From contig DFLU01000009.1 in NCBI GenBank assembly GCA_002375495.1, positions 94,579-158,578 of the forward strand: a stretch of DNA of 64,000 nt, read 5' to 3'. Shown one piece after another: positions 40,933 to 49,188 of this stretch. Positions within the stretch are counted from its first letter, which is position 1. Each line of letters begins with the position of its first letter. The position numbers and the translations under genes were made by a program. This DNA is from Flavobacteriaceae bacterium UBA3611. Lineage in GTDB: Bacteria; Bacteroidota; Bacteroidia; Flavobacteriales; Flavobacteriaceae. A model generated the notes under the pieces. That model saw nothing but the letters and a program-made list of their open reading frames with translations, made no database searches and had not been told where the DNA came from.

Positions 40933-43362
40933 ATGAAAAACGCATATTTTATATTCTTACTTTTTTGTAGCATTTCGGCCAGTGCCCAGTTTACGTTACG
41001 CGGAACTGTGCAGGCAGAAGCAACAGGACAACCCATCGCAAACGCTGAGGTGTACCTCACTAACCTTTCAAAAAGTACTACGACTGATGCGCTAGGAAAT
41101 TTCAGCTTTGAAGCGCTTCCACAAGGAAACCATACGCTGGTGGTGTTTAATTTTGAATATGAAATTGAAGAGCGGCAGCTTTCCTTTTCTGAAAATACCA
41201 CGCTTACCATTTCACTAGAATTATTAGGAGAGACGCTTTCCGAAGTACTTATTACCAAGCGGAAAGAAAAAATCTTCGCATTAAAACAACTTCGAGATGT
41301 GGAAGGAACCGCTATTTACGCAGGAAAGAAAAGTGAAGTTGTTGTTATGGACAACCTGACTGCAAATATTGCTACGGGAAATGCAAGACAGATCTATGCG
41401 CAAGTGGTTGGCTTGAACATTTACGAAAATAACGACGCAGGTCTGCAACTCAATATCGGTGGCCGCGGACTCAACCCAAATAGAACTGCAAACTTTAATA
41501 CCCGCCAAAACGGATATGATATTTCAGCAGACGTACTTGGCTACCCAGAAAGCTATTACACACCGCCAGCAGAAGCCATCGAACAGATTGAGGTGGTTCG
41601 CGGGGCTGCTTCATTGCAATACGGAACCCAATTTGGAGGGCTGATTAATTTTAAGCTGAAAGGCCCGGAACCTAACAAGAAAATAGAATGGACTTCGCGC
41701 CAAACCGTAGGCAGTTATGACCTTTTTACTAGTTTTAATAGCTTGAGTGGGACCGTGGGGAAAGTAGGCTATTATACGTATTTCAACTATAAAACCGGGA
41801 ACGATTTTAGACCCAATTCACAATTCGATTCGTATAATGCCTTCGGGAAAGTAGTCTATGACCTATCTCCAAAAACGAAAATCACAGGGGAGTTTAGTTA
41901 CTTAGATTATCTGGCACAACAGCCTGGCGGACTTACAGACAGCCAATTTGAAGAAGACCCAACGTTTAGTAACCGTACCCGAAATTGGTTTAAAGTAGAT
42001 TGGAAATTATATTCGTTACTGCTTAACCATGAGTTTTCCTCTGCTTCGGAAATGAGCTTGAATGTATTTGCGTTAGATGCTTCAAGAAAAAGTGTCGGCT
42101 TTAGAGAAAACCGTGTATCGCAAACAGACGATTTGGATGCTCCCAGAGAACTGATTGTTGGGAATTTCAGAAATTGGGGCGCAGAAGGCCGTTTTATTAC
42201 GCGCTATACTTTTTTTGATAATGAAAGCACAGTATTGTTGGGTGCCAAATACTACCAATCTAATAATTCTGAACGCCAAGGTCCGGGTACCAATGGTGCC
42301 GATGCCAATTTCAACTTTGCAGATGATGAGTTTCCCGATTATACCCGACAGAGCGATTTTACATTCCCAAACTTAAATTTGGCGCTTTTTGCTGAAAATA
42401 TCTTTCAGCTGAACGATAAGTTTTCGGTTACGCCTGGGCTCCGTTTTGAGTCGATCAGGACCGAGAGTGAGGGTGCCTACAAGCAAATAAACGTTGATAA
42501 TGCCGGAAATGTGATTTTAAATGAAACCATTCCCGATAACCGCGACTTCAACCGCTCGTTCTTGTTAGCGGGAGTTGGACTAAGCTACAAAGCCAACTCG
42601 TCGCTTGAAATGTATGGAAATTTCAGCCAGAATTACCGTTCTGTTACGTTTAACGATATCAGAATTACCAATCCGTCGCTTACGGTAGACCCTAATATTT
42701 CAGACGAAAAAGGATATACTGCAGATTTAGGTGTTCGTGGAAAATTCAAAAATCTCATATCCTATGATGTGGGTGCTTTTTTCTTGAGTTACGAAGATCG
42801 ATTGGGAGTAATTTTACGGGCGTTAAGCGATATTCAGCAAGAACGTTTCCGCGGAAATATTGGCGATGCTGTAACCTATGGTTTCGAAGGATTTGCAGAT
42901 TGGAATATTTGGAATACGTTTTCTGCAAACCGTGAGGTACGACTCAATGTTTTTTGGAATGTAGCTATTACCGAGTCTGAATACACTTCGTCTGAAGAAA
43001 ATAACGTAGAAGGGAATGAAGTAGAATTTATCCCCAAGGTGAATTTAAAAACAGGAGTGAACTTCGGATACAAAAATTTTCTTGGTAGCCTTCAATATAC
43101 CTATCTCAGCAAGCAATTTACAGACGCCACGAACAGCGAACGTGATTTTTCGAGCCAGAGTGGCATCATAGGTGAAATACCGGCTTATGATATTTTAGAT
43201 TTGTCGTTGCGCTACACCTACAAGTGGTTCCGACTAGAAGCAGGAATCAACAACCTGTTGGATAATAGTTATTTTGTGAGAAGGGCTACGGGCTATCCTG
43301 GACCTGGAATTATTCCAAGCCAACCACGGACGTATTATGCGGGCTTGCAATTTCAGATTTAA
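40933..43362 (+). CDS. TonB-dependent outer-membrane receptor (FecA-like, with carboxypeptidase-regulatory-like N-domain)
   Basis: A 809-residue outer-membrane active transporter. Signal peptide ends SASAQ-F (about 18). Residues about 20-105 are a CarboxypepD_reg-like beta-sandwich (LRGTVQAEATGQPIANAEVYLTN), then a plug (about 115-235) with QIYAQVVGLNIYENNDAGLQLNIGGRG and VEQIEVVRGAASLQYG, then a 22-strand barrel ending with aromatic/Ile (YYAGLQFQI). The plug text fits the FecA/ferric-siderophore receptor class. It closes the iron-regulated unit; the ligand (siderophore or other iron chelate) is unknown. No hairpin follows. Confidence 0.93.
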   Translation: MKNAYFIFLLFCSISASAQFTLRGTVQAEATGQPIANAEVYLTNLSKSTTTDALGNFSFEALPQGNHTLVVFNFEYEIEERQLSFSENTTLTISLELLGETLSEVLITKRKEKIFALKQLRDVEGTAIYAGKKSEVVVMDNLTANIATGNARQIYAQVVGLNIYENNDAGLQLNIGGRGLNPNRTANFNTRQNGYDISADVLGYPESYYTPPAEAIEQIEVVRGAASLQYGTQFGGLINFKLKGPEPNKKIEWTSRQTVGSYDLFTSFNSLSGTVGKVGYYTYFNYKTGNDFRPNSQFDSYNAFGKVVYDLSPKTKITGEFSYLDYLAQQPGGLTDSQFEEDPTFSNRTRNWFKVDWKLYSLLLNHEFSSASEMSLNVFALDASRKSVGFRENRVSQTDDLDAPRELIVGNFRNWGAEGRFITRYTFFDNESTVLLGAKYYQSNNSERQGPGTNGADANFNFADDEFPDYTRQSDFTFPNLNLALFAENIFQLNDKFSVTPGLRFESIRTESEGAYKQINVDNAGNVILNETIPDNRDFNRSFLLAGVGLSYKANSSLEMYGNFSQNYRSVTFNDIRITNPSLTVDPNISDEKGYTADLGVRGKFKNLISYDVGAFFLSYEDRLGVILRALSDIQQERFRGNIGDAVTYGFEGFADWNIWNTFSANREVRLNVFWNVAITESEYTSSEENNVEGNEVEFIPKVNLKTGVNFGYKNFLGSLQYTYLSKQFTDATNSERDFSSQSGIIGEIPAYDILDLSLRYTYKWFRLEAGINNLLDNSYFVRRATGYPGPGIIPSQPRTYYAGLQFQI

Positions 43363-43429
43363 ATAGTGCTAAATTTTCTGCAGCTATTTCTGAAGTTTAA
43401 AATTTTCTTACATTTAACGAAAACTACTT

Positions 43430-43873
43430 ATGTTCAGATTTACGCTTCTTTTGTTATTCGGAATACTTTTCGCTTCATGTGGAGCTAAAAAAAATCCCGC
43501 ATTTGCAACCAGGAATTTTGAAACGAACACCTCTACCGAAAACATTGCACCCTTTTTTGATGTGGTCGATATGGCAGAAGATGATACGTATGGCTTGACA
43601 GGTGAGAACCCGATTAAAGTTGGTGAAAATAGTGCATCGAATCAGCGACGTTATATCGCGTCTTTGGCAGGACCAAACGGCGAAGTGCTATCATTTAACA
43701 GAACAGGAAGTTGCTGTGCTTATGAAAGTGAGAATGCAATCTTCGGTTCTGCCTTGGTAGATGTATACGAAGTAACGTATGAAGGCTTGAAGGAACCTAT
43801 TTTATTGTACATTAGTTTTTACGATTACGAAACATTGCTCATTCCGAAGGGGTTTACAAAAAGAAATCCGTGA
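43430..43873 (+). CDS. Small lipoprotein, flavobacterial family of unknown function
   Basis: A 147-residue lipoprotein (signal ends LFASC, Cys17). Conserved-looking texts are DDTYGLTGENPIKVG, RRYIASLAGPNGEVLSFNRTGSCCAYES and VYEVTYEGLKEPILLYISFYDYETLLIPKGF. I recognise this family from flavobacterial genomes, where it is often misnamed 2-dehydro-3-deoxyphosphooctonate aldolase; nothing in it resembles that enzyme. The vicinal Cys pair (SCC) may bind metal or form a disulfide. It lies 67 bases after the TonB receptor without a clear terminator between, so read-through from the iron unit is possible. Confidence 0.8.
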   Translation: MFRFTLLLLFGILFASCGAKKNPAFATRNFETNTSTENIAPFFDVVDMAEDDTYGLTGENPIKVGENSASNQRRYIASLAGPNGEVLSFNRTGSCCAYESENAIFGSALVDVYEVTYEGLKEPILLYISFYDYETLLIPKGFTKRNP

Positions 43874-43890
43874 TTCTGACATTTTAGTAG

Positions 43891-43898
43891 TATATTTG
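43891..43898 (+). promoter_or_regulatory. -7 box of guaB
   Basis: TATATTTG fits TAnnTTTG, with the transcript start predicted near 43904. No -33 element is evident. Confidence 0.5.
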
Positions 43899-43900
43899 CA

Positions 43901-43965
43901 CGCAATTAAACAGTAACCCCTTTCCGGTATCTTGGCACAACGCCTCGGAAGTTAATTTAATTGCG
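43901..43965 (+). promoter_or_regulatory. Possible structured guaB leader enclosing the start codon
   Basis: CGCAATTAAA (43901-43910) is perfectly complementary to TTTAATTGCG (43956-43965), the ten bases immediately before the ATG. Inside, TTCCG (43922-43926) can pair with CGGAA (43946-43950). The stem would tie the 5' end of the transcript to the start codon region. It could be a riboregulator or a DNA operator; no known riboswitch class was recognised. Confidence 0.45.
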
Positions 43966-45438
43966 ATGACTGCACACAACGACAAAATTCTAGGCGAAGG
44001 TTTAACGTACGACGATGTTCTATTAGTTCCTGCCTATTCCGAAATTCTACCCCGGGAAGTTTCTATAAAAACAAAATTTTCAAAAAACATTACGCTCAAC
44101 GTACCTATCGTTTCCGCTGCGATGGATACAGTTACTGAAAGCGCCATGGCTATCGCCATTGCTCGCGAAGGAGGTATTGGTGTATTGCATAAAAACATGA
44201 CCATCGAGCAGCAGGCTGCAGAGGTTCGTAAAGTGAAACGTGCCGAAAGCGGTATGATTCAAGACCCGGTTACCTTGAAAAAAGACAATACGGTGGGAGA
44301 TGCGCAAAATACCATGCGCGAATATAGTATTGGGGGAATTCCGATTGTTGATGACAACGGCAAATTAATCGGTATTGTAACCAATCGTGACCTTCGTTTT
44401 GAAAAAGATTACGAGCGGAAACTCAGCGATATTATGACTACTGAAAATTTAGTTACCGTTGCCGCAGGTACTTCGCTGAAAGAAGCTGAAATCATTCTAC
44501 AGAAAAATAAAATTGAAAAGCTGCCTGTTGTTGAAGACAACGGAACACTTTTGGGGCTCATCACTTTTAGAGACATTACCAAACTCACCCAAAAACCAAT
44601 AGCGAATAAAGATAACTACGGAAGACTACGCGTTGCCGCTGCGTTAGGAGTTACAGGCGATGCGGTTGACCGCGCCGAGGCCTTGGTGCAGGCACAGGTA
44701 GATGCAGTGATTATCGATACCGCCCATGGTCACACCAAAGGTGTAGTGGCTGTGTTGAAAGAAGTAAAGAAAAAATTTCCAAATTTAGATGTGGTGGTAG
44801 GAAATATTGCTACCGCTGACGCTGCACAATATTTGGTAGATGCAGGGGCAGATGCCGTGAAAGTTGGTATCGGACCAGGTTCTATCTGTACCACGCGAGT
44901 TGTTGCTGGAGTAGGATTTCCACAGTTTTCTGCAGTGCTCGAAGTAGCTGCGGCCATAAAGGGCTCTGGTGTTCCTGTGATTGCCGATGGAGGTATACGA
45001 TACACAGGGGATATCCCGAAGGCCATTGCAGCCGGAGCAGATTGTGTAATGTTAGGTTCTTTGCTTGCAGGTACTAAAGAGTCACCCGGTGAAACCATTA
45101 TTTATGAAGGTAGAAAGTTTAAGAGTTATCGTGGTATGGGTTCTGTGGAAGCGATGAAGCAGGGATCTAAAGACCGTTATTTCCAAGATGTGGAAGATGA
45201 CATCAAGAAATTAGTACCTGAAGGAATTGTGGGGCGTGTACCGTACAAAGGTGAATTGGTGGAAAGTATGACGCAATTTATTGGCGGTCTCAGAGCTGGG
45301 ATGGGGTATTGCGGTAGTTCAGATATCGAAACTCTTAAATCGACCGGGAAATTTGTGAAAATTACCTCCTCAGGAATACATGAAAGCCACCCACACGATG
45401 TAACCATCACCAAGGAAGCTCCAAATTATTCTAGGTAG
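43966..45438 (+). CDS. guaB: IMP dehydrogenase
   Basis: Rate-limiting step of GMP synthesis: NAD-dependent oxidation of IMP to XMP. Its 490 residues match the family. TIM barrel interrupted by two CBS (Bateman) domains (about 95-150 and 157-210, SIGGIPIVDDNGKLIGIVTNRDLRF) that sense nucleotides. The catalytic Cys308 is in GPGSICTTR, followed by GVGFPQ, IADGGIRYTGD and the flap RGMGS. It has its own -7 box and a leader that may fold back on the start codon. It converges with the 78-residue unknown. Confidence 0.97.
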   Translation: MTAHNDKILGEGLTYDDVLLVPAYSEILPREVSIKTKFSKNITLNVPIVSAAMDTVTESAMAIAIAREGGIGVLHKNMTIEQQAAEVRKVKRAESGMIQDPVTLKKDNTVGDAQNTMREYSIGGIPIVDDNGKLIGIVTNRDLRFEKDYERKLSDIMTTENLVTVAAGTSLKEAEIILQKNKIEKLPVVEDNGTLLGLITFRDITKLTQKPIANKDNYGRLRVAAALGVTGDAVDRAEALVQAQVDAVIIDTAHGHTKGVVAVLKEVKKKFPNLDVVVGNIATADAAQYLVDAGADAVKVGIGPGSICTTRVVAGVGFPQFSAVLEVAAAIKGSGVPVIADGGIRYTGDIPKAIAAGADCVMLGSLLAGTKESPGETIIYEGRKFKSYRGMGSVEAMKQGSKDRYFQDVEDDIKKLVPEGIVGRVPYKGELVESMTQFIGGLRAGMGYCGSSDIETLKSTGKFVKITSSGIHESHPHDVTITKEAPNYSR

Positions 45439-45446
45439 TTTTTTAT

Positions 45447-45683
45447 TTATTGCAGGTATCGTTGTCCGCGATGCGGTTTTAAGCGTTCCCGGAGATCATT
45501 CATGTGTTGTGCTTCAACTACTAAATAAGCAACATAGTGCATTTCGGTAACCTTCTCGGTGTTGCAGAGGGTGTTTTCCAAACCTTCATCGGCTACGAAT
45601 TCTTTTAAATGAACTACGTGGTGCTGGGCGATGGGCTGGGCATTCGGACCACGGAAATCCCATATAAGTTTGATACGGTCCAT
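45447..45683 (-). CDS. 78-residue protein of unknown function
   Basis: A small soluble protein with no signal or membrane segment. The motif IWDFRGPNAQPIAQHHVVHLKEF, with three His near positions 21, 22 and 25, and the second half with YVAYLVVEAQHMNDLRERLKPHRGQ suggest a compact ferredoxin-like fold with possible metal-binding His; this is by-eye only. It follows the SRPBCC gene with a one-base overlap (TAATG on the minus strand), so the two proteins are translationally coupled and probably work together. I do not recognise a named family. Confidence 0.7.
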   Translation of the reverse strand: MDRIKLIWDFRGPNAQPIAQHHVVHLKEFVADEGLENTLCNTEKVTEMHYVAYLVVEAQHMNDLRERLKPHRGQRYLQ

Positions 45684-46141
45684 TACTTTTCTTCTGCTAC
45701 TGAAGTTCCGTTTTCCACGAAATTCTTGAAATCGTTAAGGTATTTTTGCGATTGTTTCTTGAAAGCTCCTGGCATTAAAAAGCCCATAAGTTTCATTCCG
45801 AATCCTTGAAACTGAAATTCACTTTCACTACGCCACCTTGTGGTGTTGGCGTCTATTTCTTCGAAATAATTTTGCTGAATGTTATGAACTCCCTTGGCAT
45901 CATACGTAGCATGGAATTCGTTCGGAAAATCACGTTTTTGAATCGTTTCTGTTAATTGCATGTCACGCTTGCCCATTTTGTAATGCAGTTCCATTTTAGC
46001 ACCTTCGGCCCCTGGGGTACCCTGTATATCTTTGTAATGTGTGAGTCCGCGTTGCCAGTGCTTCATGTTTTCAGCGCTATCCAGTTTTTCGATTACTTCG
46101 GCTCTCGGTTTGTTGATGATAACTTCAGTAGTGTATTTCAT
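45683..46141 (-). CDS. SRPBCC (START/Bet v1-like) domain protein
   Basis: A 152-residue soluble helix-grip protein that makes up one SRPBCC domain: MKYTTEVIINKPRAEVIEKLDSAENMKHW at the N-terminus (first strand and helices), FHATYDAKGVHNIQQNYFEEIDANTTRWRSESEFQFQG in the middle, and the C-terminal long helix MPGAFKKQSQKYLNDFKNFVE. Such domains bind hydrophobic ligands or act as small cyclase/lipid-binding proteins; ligand unknown. The downstream 78-residue gene overlaps its stop codon. Confidence 0.88.
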   Translation of the reverse strand: MKYTTEVIINKPRAEVIEKLDSAENMKHWQRGLTHYKDIQGTPGAEGAKMELHYKMGKRDMQLTETIQKRDFPNEFHATYDAKGVHNIQQNYFEEIDANTTRWRSESEFQFQGFGMKLMGFLMPGAFKKQSQKYLNDFKNFVENGTSVAEEK

Positions 46142-46369
46142 GGTTCATCGATTTTTATTGTTATAGTGTATGCGTTATAAGTTGATGAAGAAGTATCAAC
46201 GTAGCCCATTTCAACTAAAAAAAGAAAAATGGTTCAACAAGATACATAATTTCTATTTTTTGCTGCCACAGCGAGGTACTAATTGGGATAAAAAAACGTT
46301 TTTGAAAATGGACTAACAACCAGCTATAATTTGTTATTTTTGCACACATTTCAAAAAACTTGTTGTACC

Positions 46370-48334
46370 ATGAATAAAACAATACTATATCTTCTTGCCT
46401 TCATGGCGGTAAGCTTTTCTGCAAACGCACAGAACTCGAAAAAAGAAGTGCTGCTTACTATAGATGACGACCCTATTTATGCTTCTGAATTTAAAAGGGT
46501 TTACAAAAAAAATCTAGAGTTGGTACAAGATGAGCGTCAAAAAACCGTAGAAGGATACTTAGATCTTTTTATTGATTATAAATTGAAGGTAAAAGAGGCG
46601 TACTCGCAAGGGCTTCACAAAAAGCAAGGTTACTTAAAAGAATTTGAAAAATATCAGGAGCAGCTATCCCGCTATTATATTTATGAAGACAACGTAACTT
46701 CAGATCTAGCACTGGAAGCATACGAACGAGGTAAAGAAGAAATCAAGGCGTCTCATTTGCTTATTATGACTTCGTTTTCAGACAGTCCAGCAGATACCTT
46801 AAAAGCGTATAAAAAAATTGACCAGCTTAGAGCGCGTGCCTTAGCGGGTGAAGACTTTACTACTTTGGTGAAAGAGAATTCTGAAGAACCCAATGCCGAT
46901 AAATCTGAAGGTAATTTGGGGTATTTTTCTGTTTTTTCATTGGTATATCCGTTTGAGACAGAGGCCTACAAAACGAAGGTGGGCGAAATATCTGATATAG
47001 TTCGTACCCAATATGGTTATCATATCATTAAAGTGCATGACCGGCGAGAGCGAGCACCGTTGCGTACGGTTTCACATATCATGATCTCAGATAAAAATGA
47101 TGATACAAGAACGTTCAATCCCGAAGAAAGAATCAATGAAATTTATCAATTGCTGGTACAGGGCCAACCGTTTGAGGAATTGGCAAAGCAATATTCAGAA
47201 GATAGGGGGTCTGCCAGTAACGGCGGTAGGTTACGCCCATTAGGAAAGGGTGAAATAAGCGCTACAAAGTTTGATGAAATGGTTTTCAGTCTTGAAAATC
47301 CTGGAGATCGTACCAAGCCTTTTAAAAGTTCGGTAGGTTGGCATATCGCCCGTCTCGATTCAATTCATGGAATCACCTCTTTTGAAGACCAAAAGGAGTC
47401 ATTGAGCAAACGAGTGAAAGATGGCTCGCGTTCCAAAATTGTCACTGCGGCAGTAAAAAACCAAATTATGGACAAATATGGTTTTGAGCAGGGCGCGCCT
47501 TATTTAGAGTACTTCAAAAATCACGTGAATGAGGGGATTCTGAAAGGGCGCTGGAAATTTGAGCCAGTTCCAGAGGCAGACGATAAAAAAGTGTTCACCA
47601 TTGGTGATAGAACCTATACTTTTAATGATTTTGCAAATTATATCCGAAACAACCAAGCGCAGCGAAGAACTTTTACAAGTATTGGAGAGGCGCTCATTAC
47701 ATTGTACGATCAGTTTGAGACCGGAATGGTAAAAAAATATTATAAGGATAAATTGGAAGACGAAGATCCTGAATATGCTGCGGTTATTTCAGAATATCGT
47801 GATGGACTCCTTATTTTCGACTTGATGCAACGAAATGTTTGGGACGAAGCCAAACGCGATACTATAGGCGCAAAAGAACTATATGAAACGACCAAGCAAA
47901 ACTATCGTTGGGCCAAGCGGGTAGATGCAATTGTTATAAATGCAAATGAAATGGCCTATGCCGAACAAGCAAAGGACTTGTTAAAGCTAGGTAAAACTGT
48001 AGAAGAGATTAAAACACAATTAAATACCAACGACCAAGTAAACGTAATCATAAGCGCCGGTAAATTTGAAGAAGGTGCTAAAGAACTTCCAGCTGGTTTT
48101 AAGATGGAAATGGGCGTTTCTGAAACGATGCAACAAGAAAATCGTTATACAGTTGTAAAAGTGAAAGAAGTAATTCCGCCTTCAACCAAAAGTTTTGAAG
48201 ACGTTCGGGGTAGGGTCATGACACAATTTCAACAAAAATTAGAGGAAAACCTTATGGAAGAGCTTCGCAACAAATACAACGTAAAGGTGAACAATAAAAC
48301 ACTTAAGAAACTTAAAAAAGAACTCGATAGTTAA
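46370..48334 (+). CDS. Parvulin-type periplasmic peptidylprolyl isomerase with two rotamase domains
   Basis: The start is placed at MNKTILYLLAF (46370), giving a signal peptide ending ANAQ-N; 654 residues. After an N-terminal SurA/PrsA-like helical chaperone domain (about 20-120) come two PpiC domains: the first with IKASHLLIM and GNLGYFSVFSLVYPFE, the second with RTVSHIMISDKNDD and GGRLRPLGKGE. A long C-terminal helical region with repeated acidic/basic texts completes it. A periplasmic outer-membrane-protein chaperone is the likely role. It is first of three consecutive foldase genes (gap 0 and an overlap to the next two). Confidence 0.9.
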   Translation: MNKTILYLLAFMAVSFSANAQNSKKEVLLTIDDDPIYASEFKRVYKKNLELVQDERQKTVEGYLDLFIDYKLKVKEAYSQGLHKKQGYLKEFEKYQEQLSRYYIYEDNVTSDLALEAYERGKEEIKASHLLIMTSFSDSPADTLKAYKKIDQLRARALAGEDFTTLVKENSEEPNADKSEGNLGYFSVFSLVYPFETEAYKTKVGEISDIVRTQYGYHIIKVHDRRERAPLRTVSHIMISDKNDDTRTFNPEERINEIYQLLVQGQPFEELAKQYSEDRGSASNGGRLRPLGKGEISATKFDEMVFSLENPGDRTKPFKSSVGWHIARLDSIHGITSFEDQKESLSKRVKDGSRSKIVTAAVKNQIMDKYGFEQGAPYLEYFKNHVNEGILKGRWKFEPVPEADDKKVFTIGDRTYTFNDFANYIRNNQAQRRTFTSIGEALITLYDQFETGMVKKYYKDKLEDEDPEYAAVISEYRDGLLIFDLMQRNVWDEAKRDTIGAKELYETTKQNYRWAKRVDAIVINANEMAYAEQAKDLLKLGKTVEEIKTQLNTNDQVNVIISAGKFEEGAKELPAGFKMEMGVSETMQQENRYTVVKVKEVIPPSTKSFEDVRGRVMTQFQQKLEENLMEELRNKYNVKVNNKTLKKLKKELDS

Positions 48335-49188
48335 TGTATAAAATCGCCACCATATTGGGCTTGGCATTCATGCTTTCTGGCTGTGAGTACTTCAAAACGG
48401 ACGAACCTAAAATTCCGGTGGCACGTGTGAACAACAGTTTCTTGTATCAAGAAGATATTAAGTCGCTCATTTCAGAAAACACTTCAAAAGAAGATAGCAC
48501 CCTTTTGGTGAACAACTATATTAATCGGTGGGCAACGCAACAATTGTTGATGGATCGGGCAAAAATCAATATTCCTGAAAACAAGCAAGAAACCTATAAT
48601 AAGCTGGTAGAAGATTACCGAAAAGACCTGTATACCGAAGCTTATAAAAACGTAGTTGTCTCACAAACCATAGATAGCACTGTTTCGGCACGGGAGTTGC
48701 AAGCATTTTATGAGGAAAGCAAAGAGAATTTCAAATTGAATGACGAACTTTTTAAAGTTCGCTATATACAGGTTGCTGAAAACTTTGGCAATTTGGAGAC
48801 TACAAGAAGTAAATTGGAGAGTTTTTCGGAAAAAGACCAGACAGATCTCGCCACAGAAAGTATTCAGTATAAAACCTTCAATTTTAACGATTCGATTTGG
48901 GTGAAGCGCAAGACATTGCTGGAAGTATTTCCGATCTTGCAAACCGTTGAGGAGCAAAAGTTAAATAAATCCAATTTTCTCCAGCTACAAGACTCATTAG
49001 GAGTATATTTGGTGAAAATTGTAGACAAGCTAAATCCCAATGATACCGCTCCTTTATCGCATGTAGAACCTACTATAAAACAGGTGATACTGAACAAACG
49101 GAAATTGGAATTGATAAAGAAGCTAGAAAAAGACATAACAACAGATGCACTTAAAAACAATAATTTTGAAATATATGAAAATCAATAA
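48334..49188 (+). CDS. SurA-N/PpiC-like lipoprotein foldase
   Basis: A 284-residue lipoprotein (signal ends MLSGC, Cys17). The mature part has the SurA/PrsA-type N-terminal helices (VARVNNSFLYQEDIKSLIS, RWATQQLLMDRAKI) and a degenerate rotamase-like middle (LNDELFKVRYIQVAENFGNLET) that lacks obvious catalytic residues. The C-terminal helix (KQVILNKRKLELIKKLEKDI) is SurA-like. A chaperone without isomerase activity is likely. Its start shares the last base of the preceding gene (TAATG), and its end overlaps the next foldase gene by 14 bases, so the three are translationally coupled. Confidence 0.82.
   Translation: MYKIATILGLAFMLSGCEYFKTDEPKIPVARVNNSFLYQEDIKSLISENTSKEDSTLLVNNYINRWATQQLLMDRAKINIPENKQETYNKLVEDYRKDLYTEAYKNVVVSQTIDSTVSARELQAFYEESKENFKLNDELFKVRYIQVAENFGNLETTRSKLESFSEKDQTDLATESIQYKTFNFNDSIWVKRKTLLEVFPILQTVEEQKLNKSNFLQLQDSLGVYLVKIVDKLNPNDTAPLSHVEPTIKQVILNKRKLELIKKLEKDITTDALKNNNFEIYENQ

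Noticed and set aside
43430..43873. KDO-8-phosphate synthase (aldolase) as suggested by common database labels for this family
   Set aside because: It is a 147-residue lipoprotein without TIM-barrel motifs of that enzyme; the label is an inherited misannotation.
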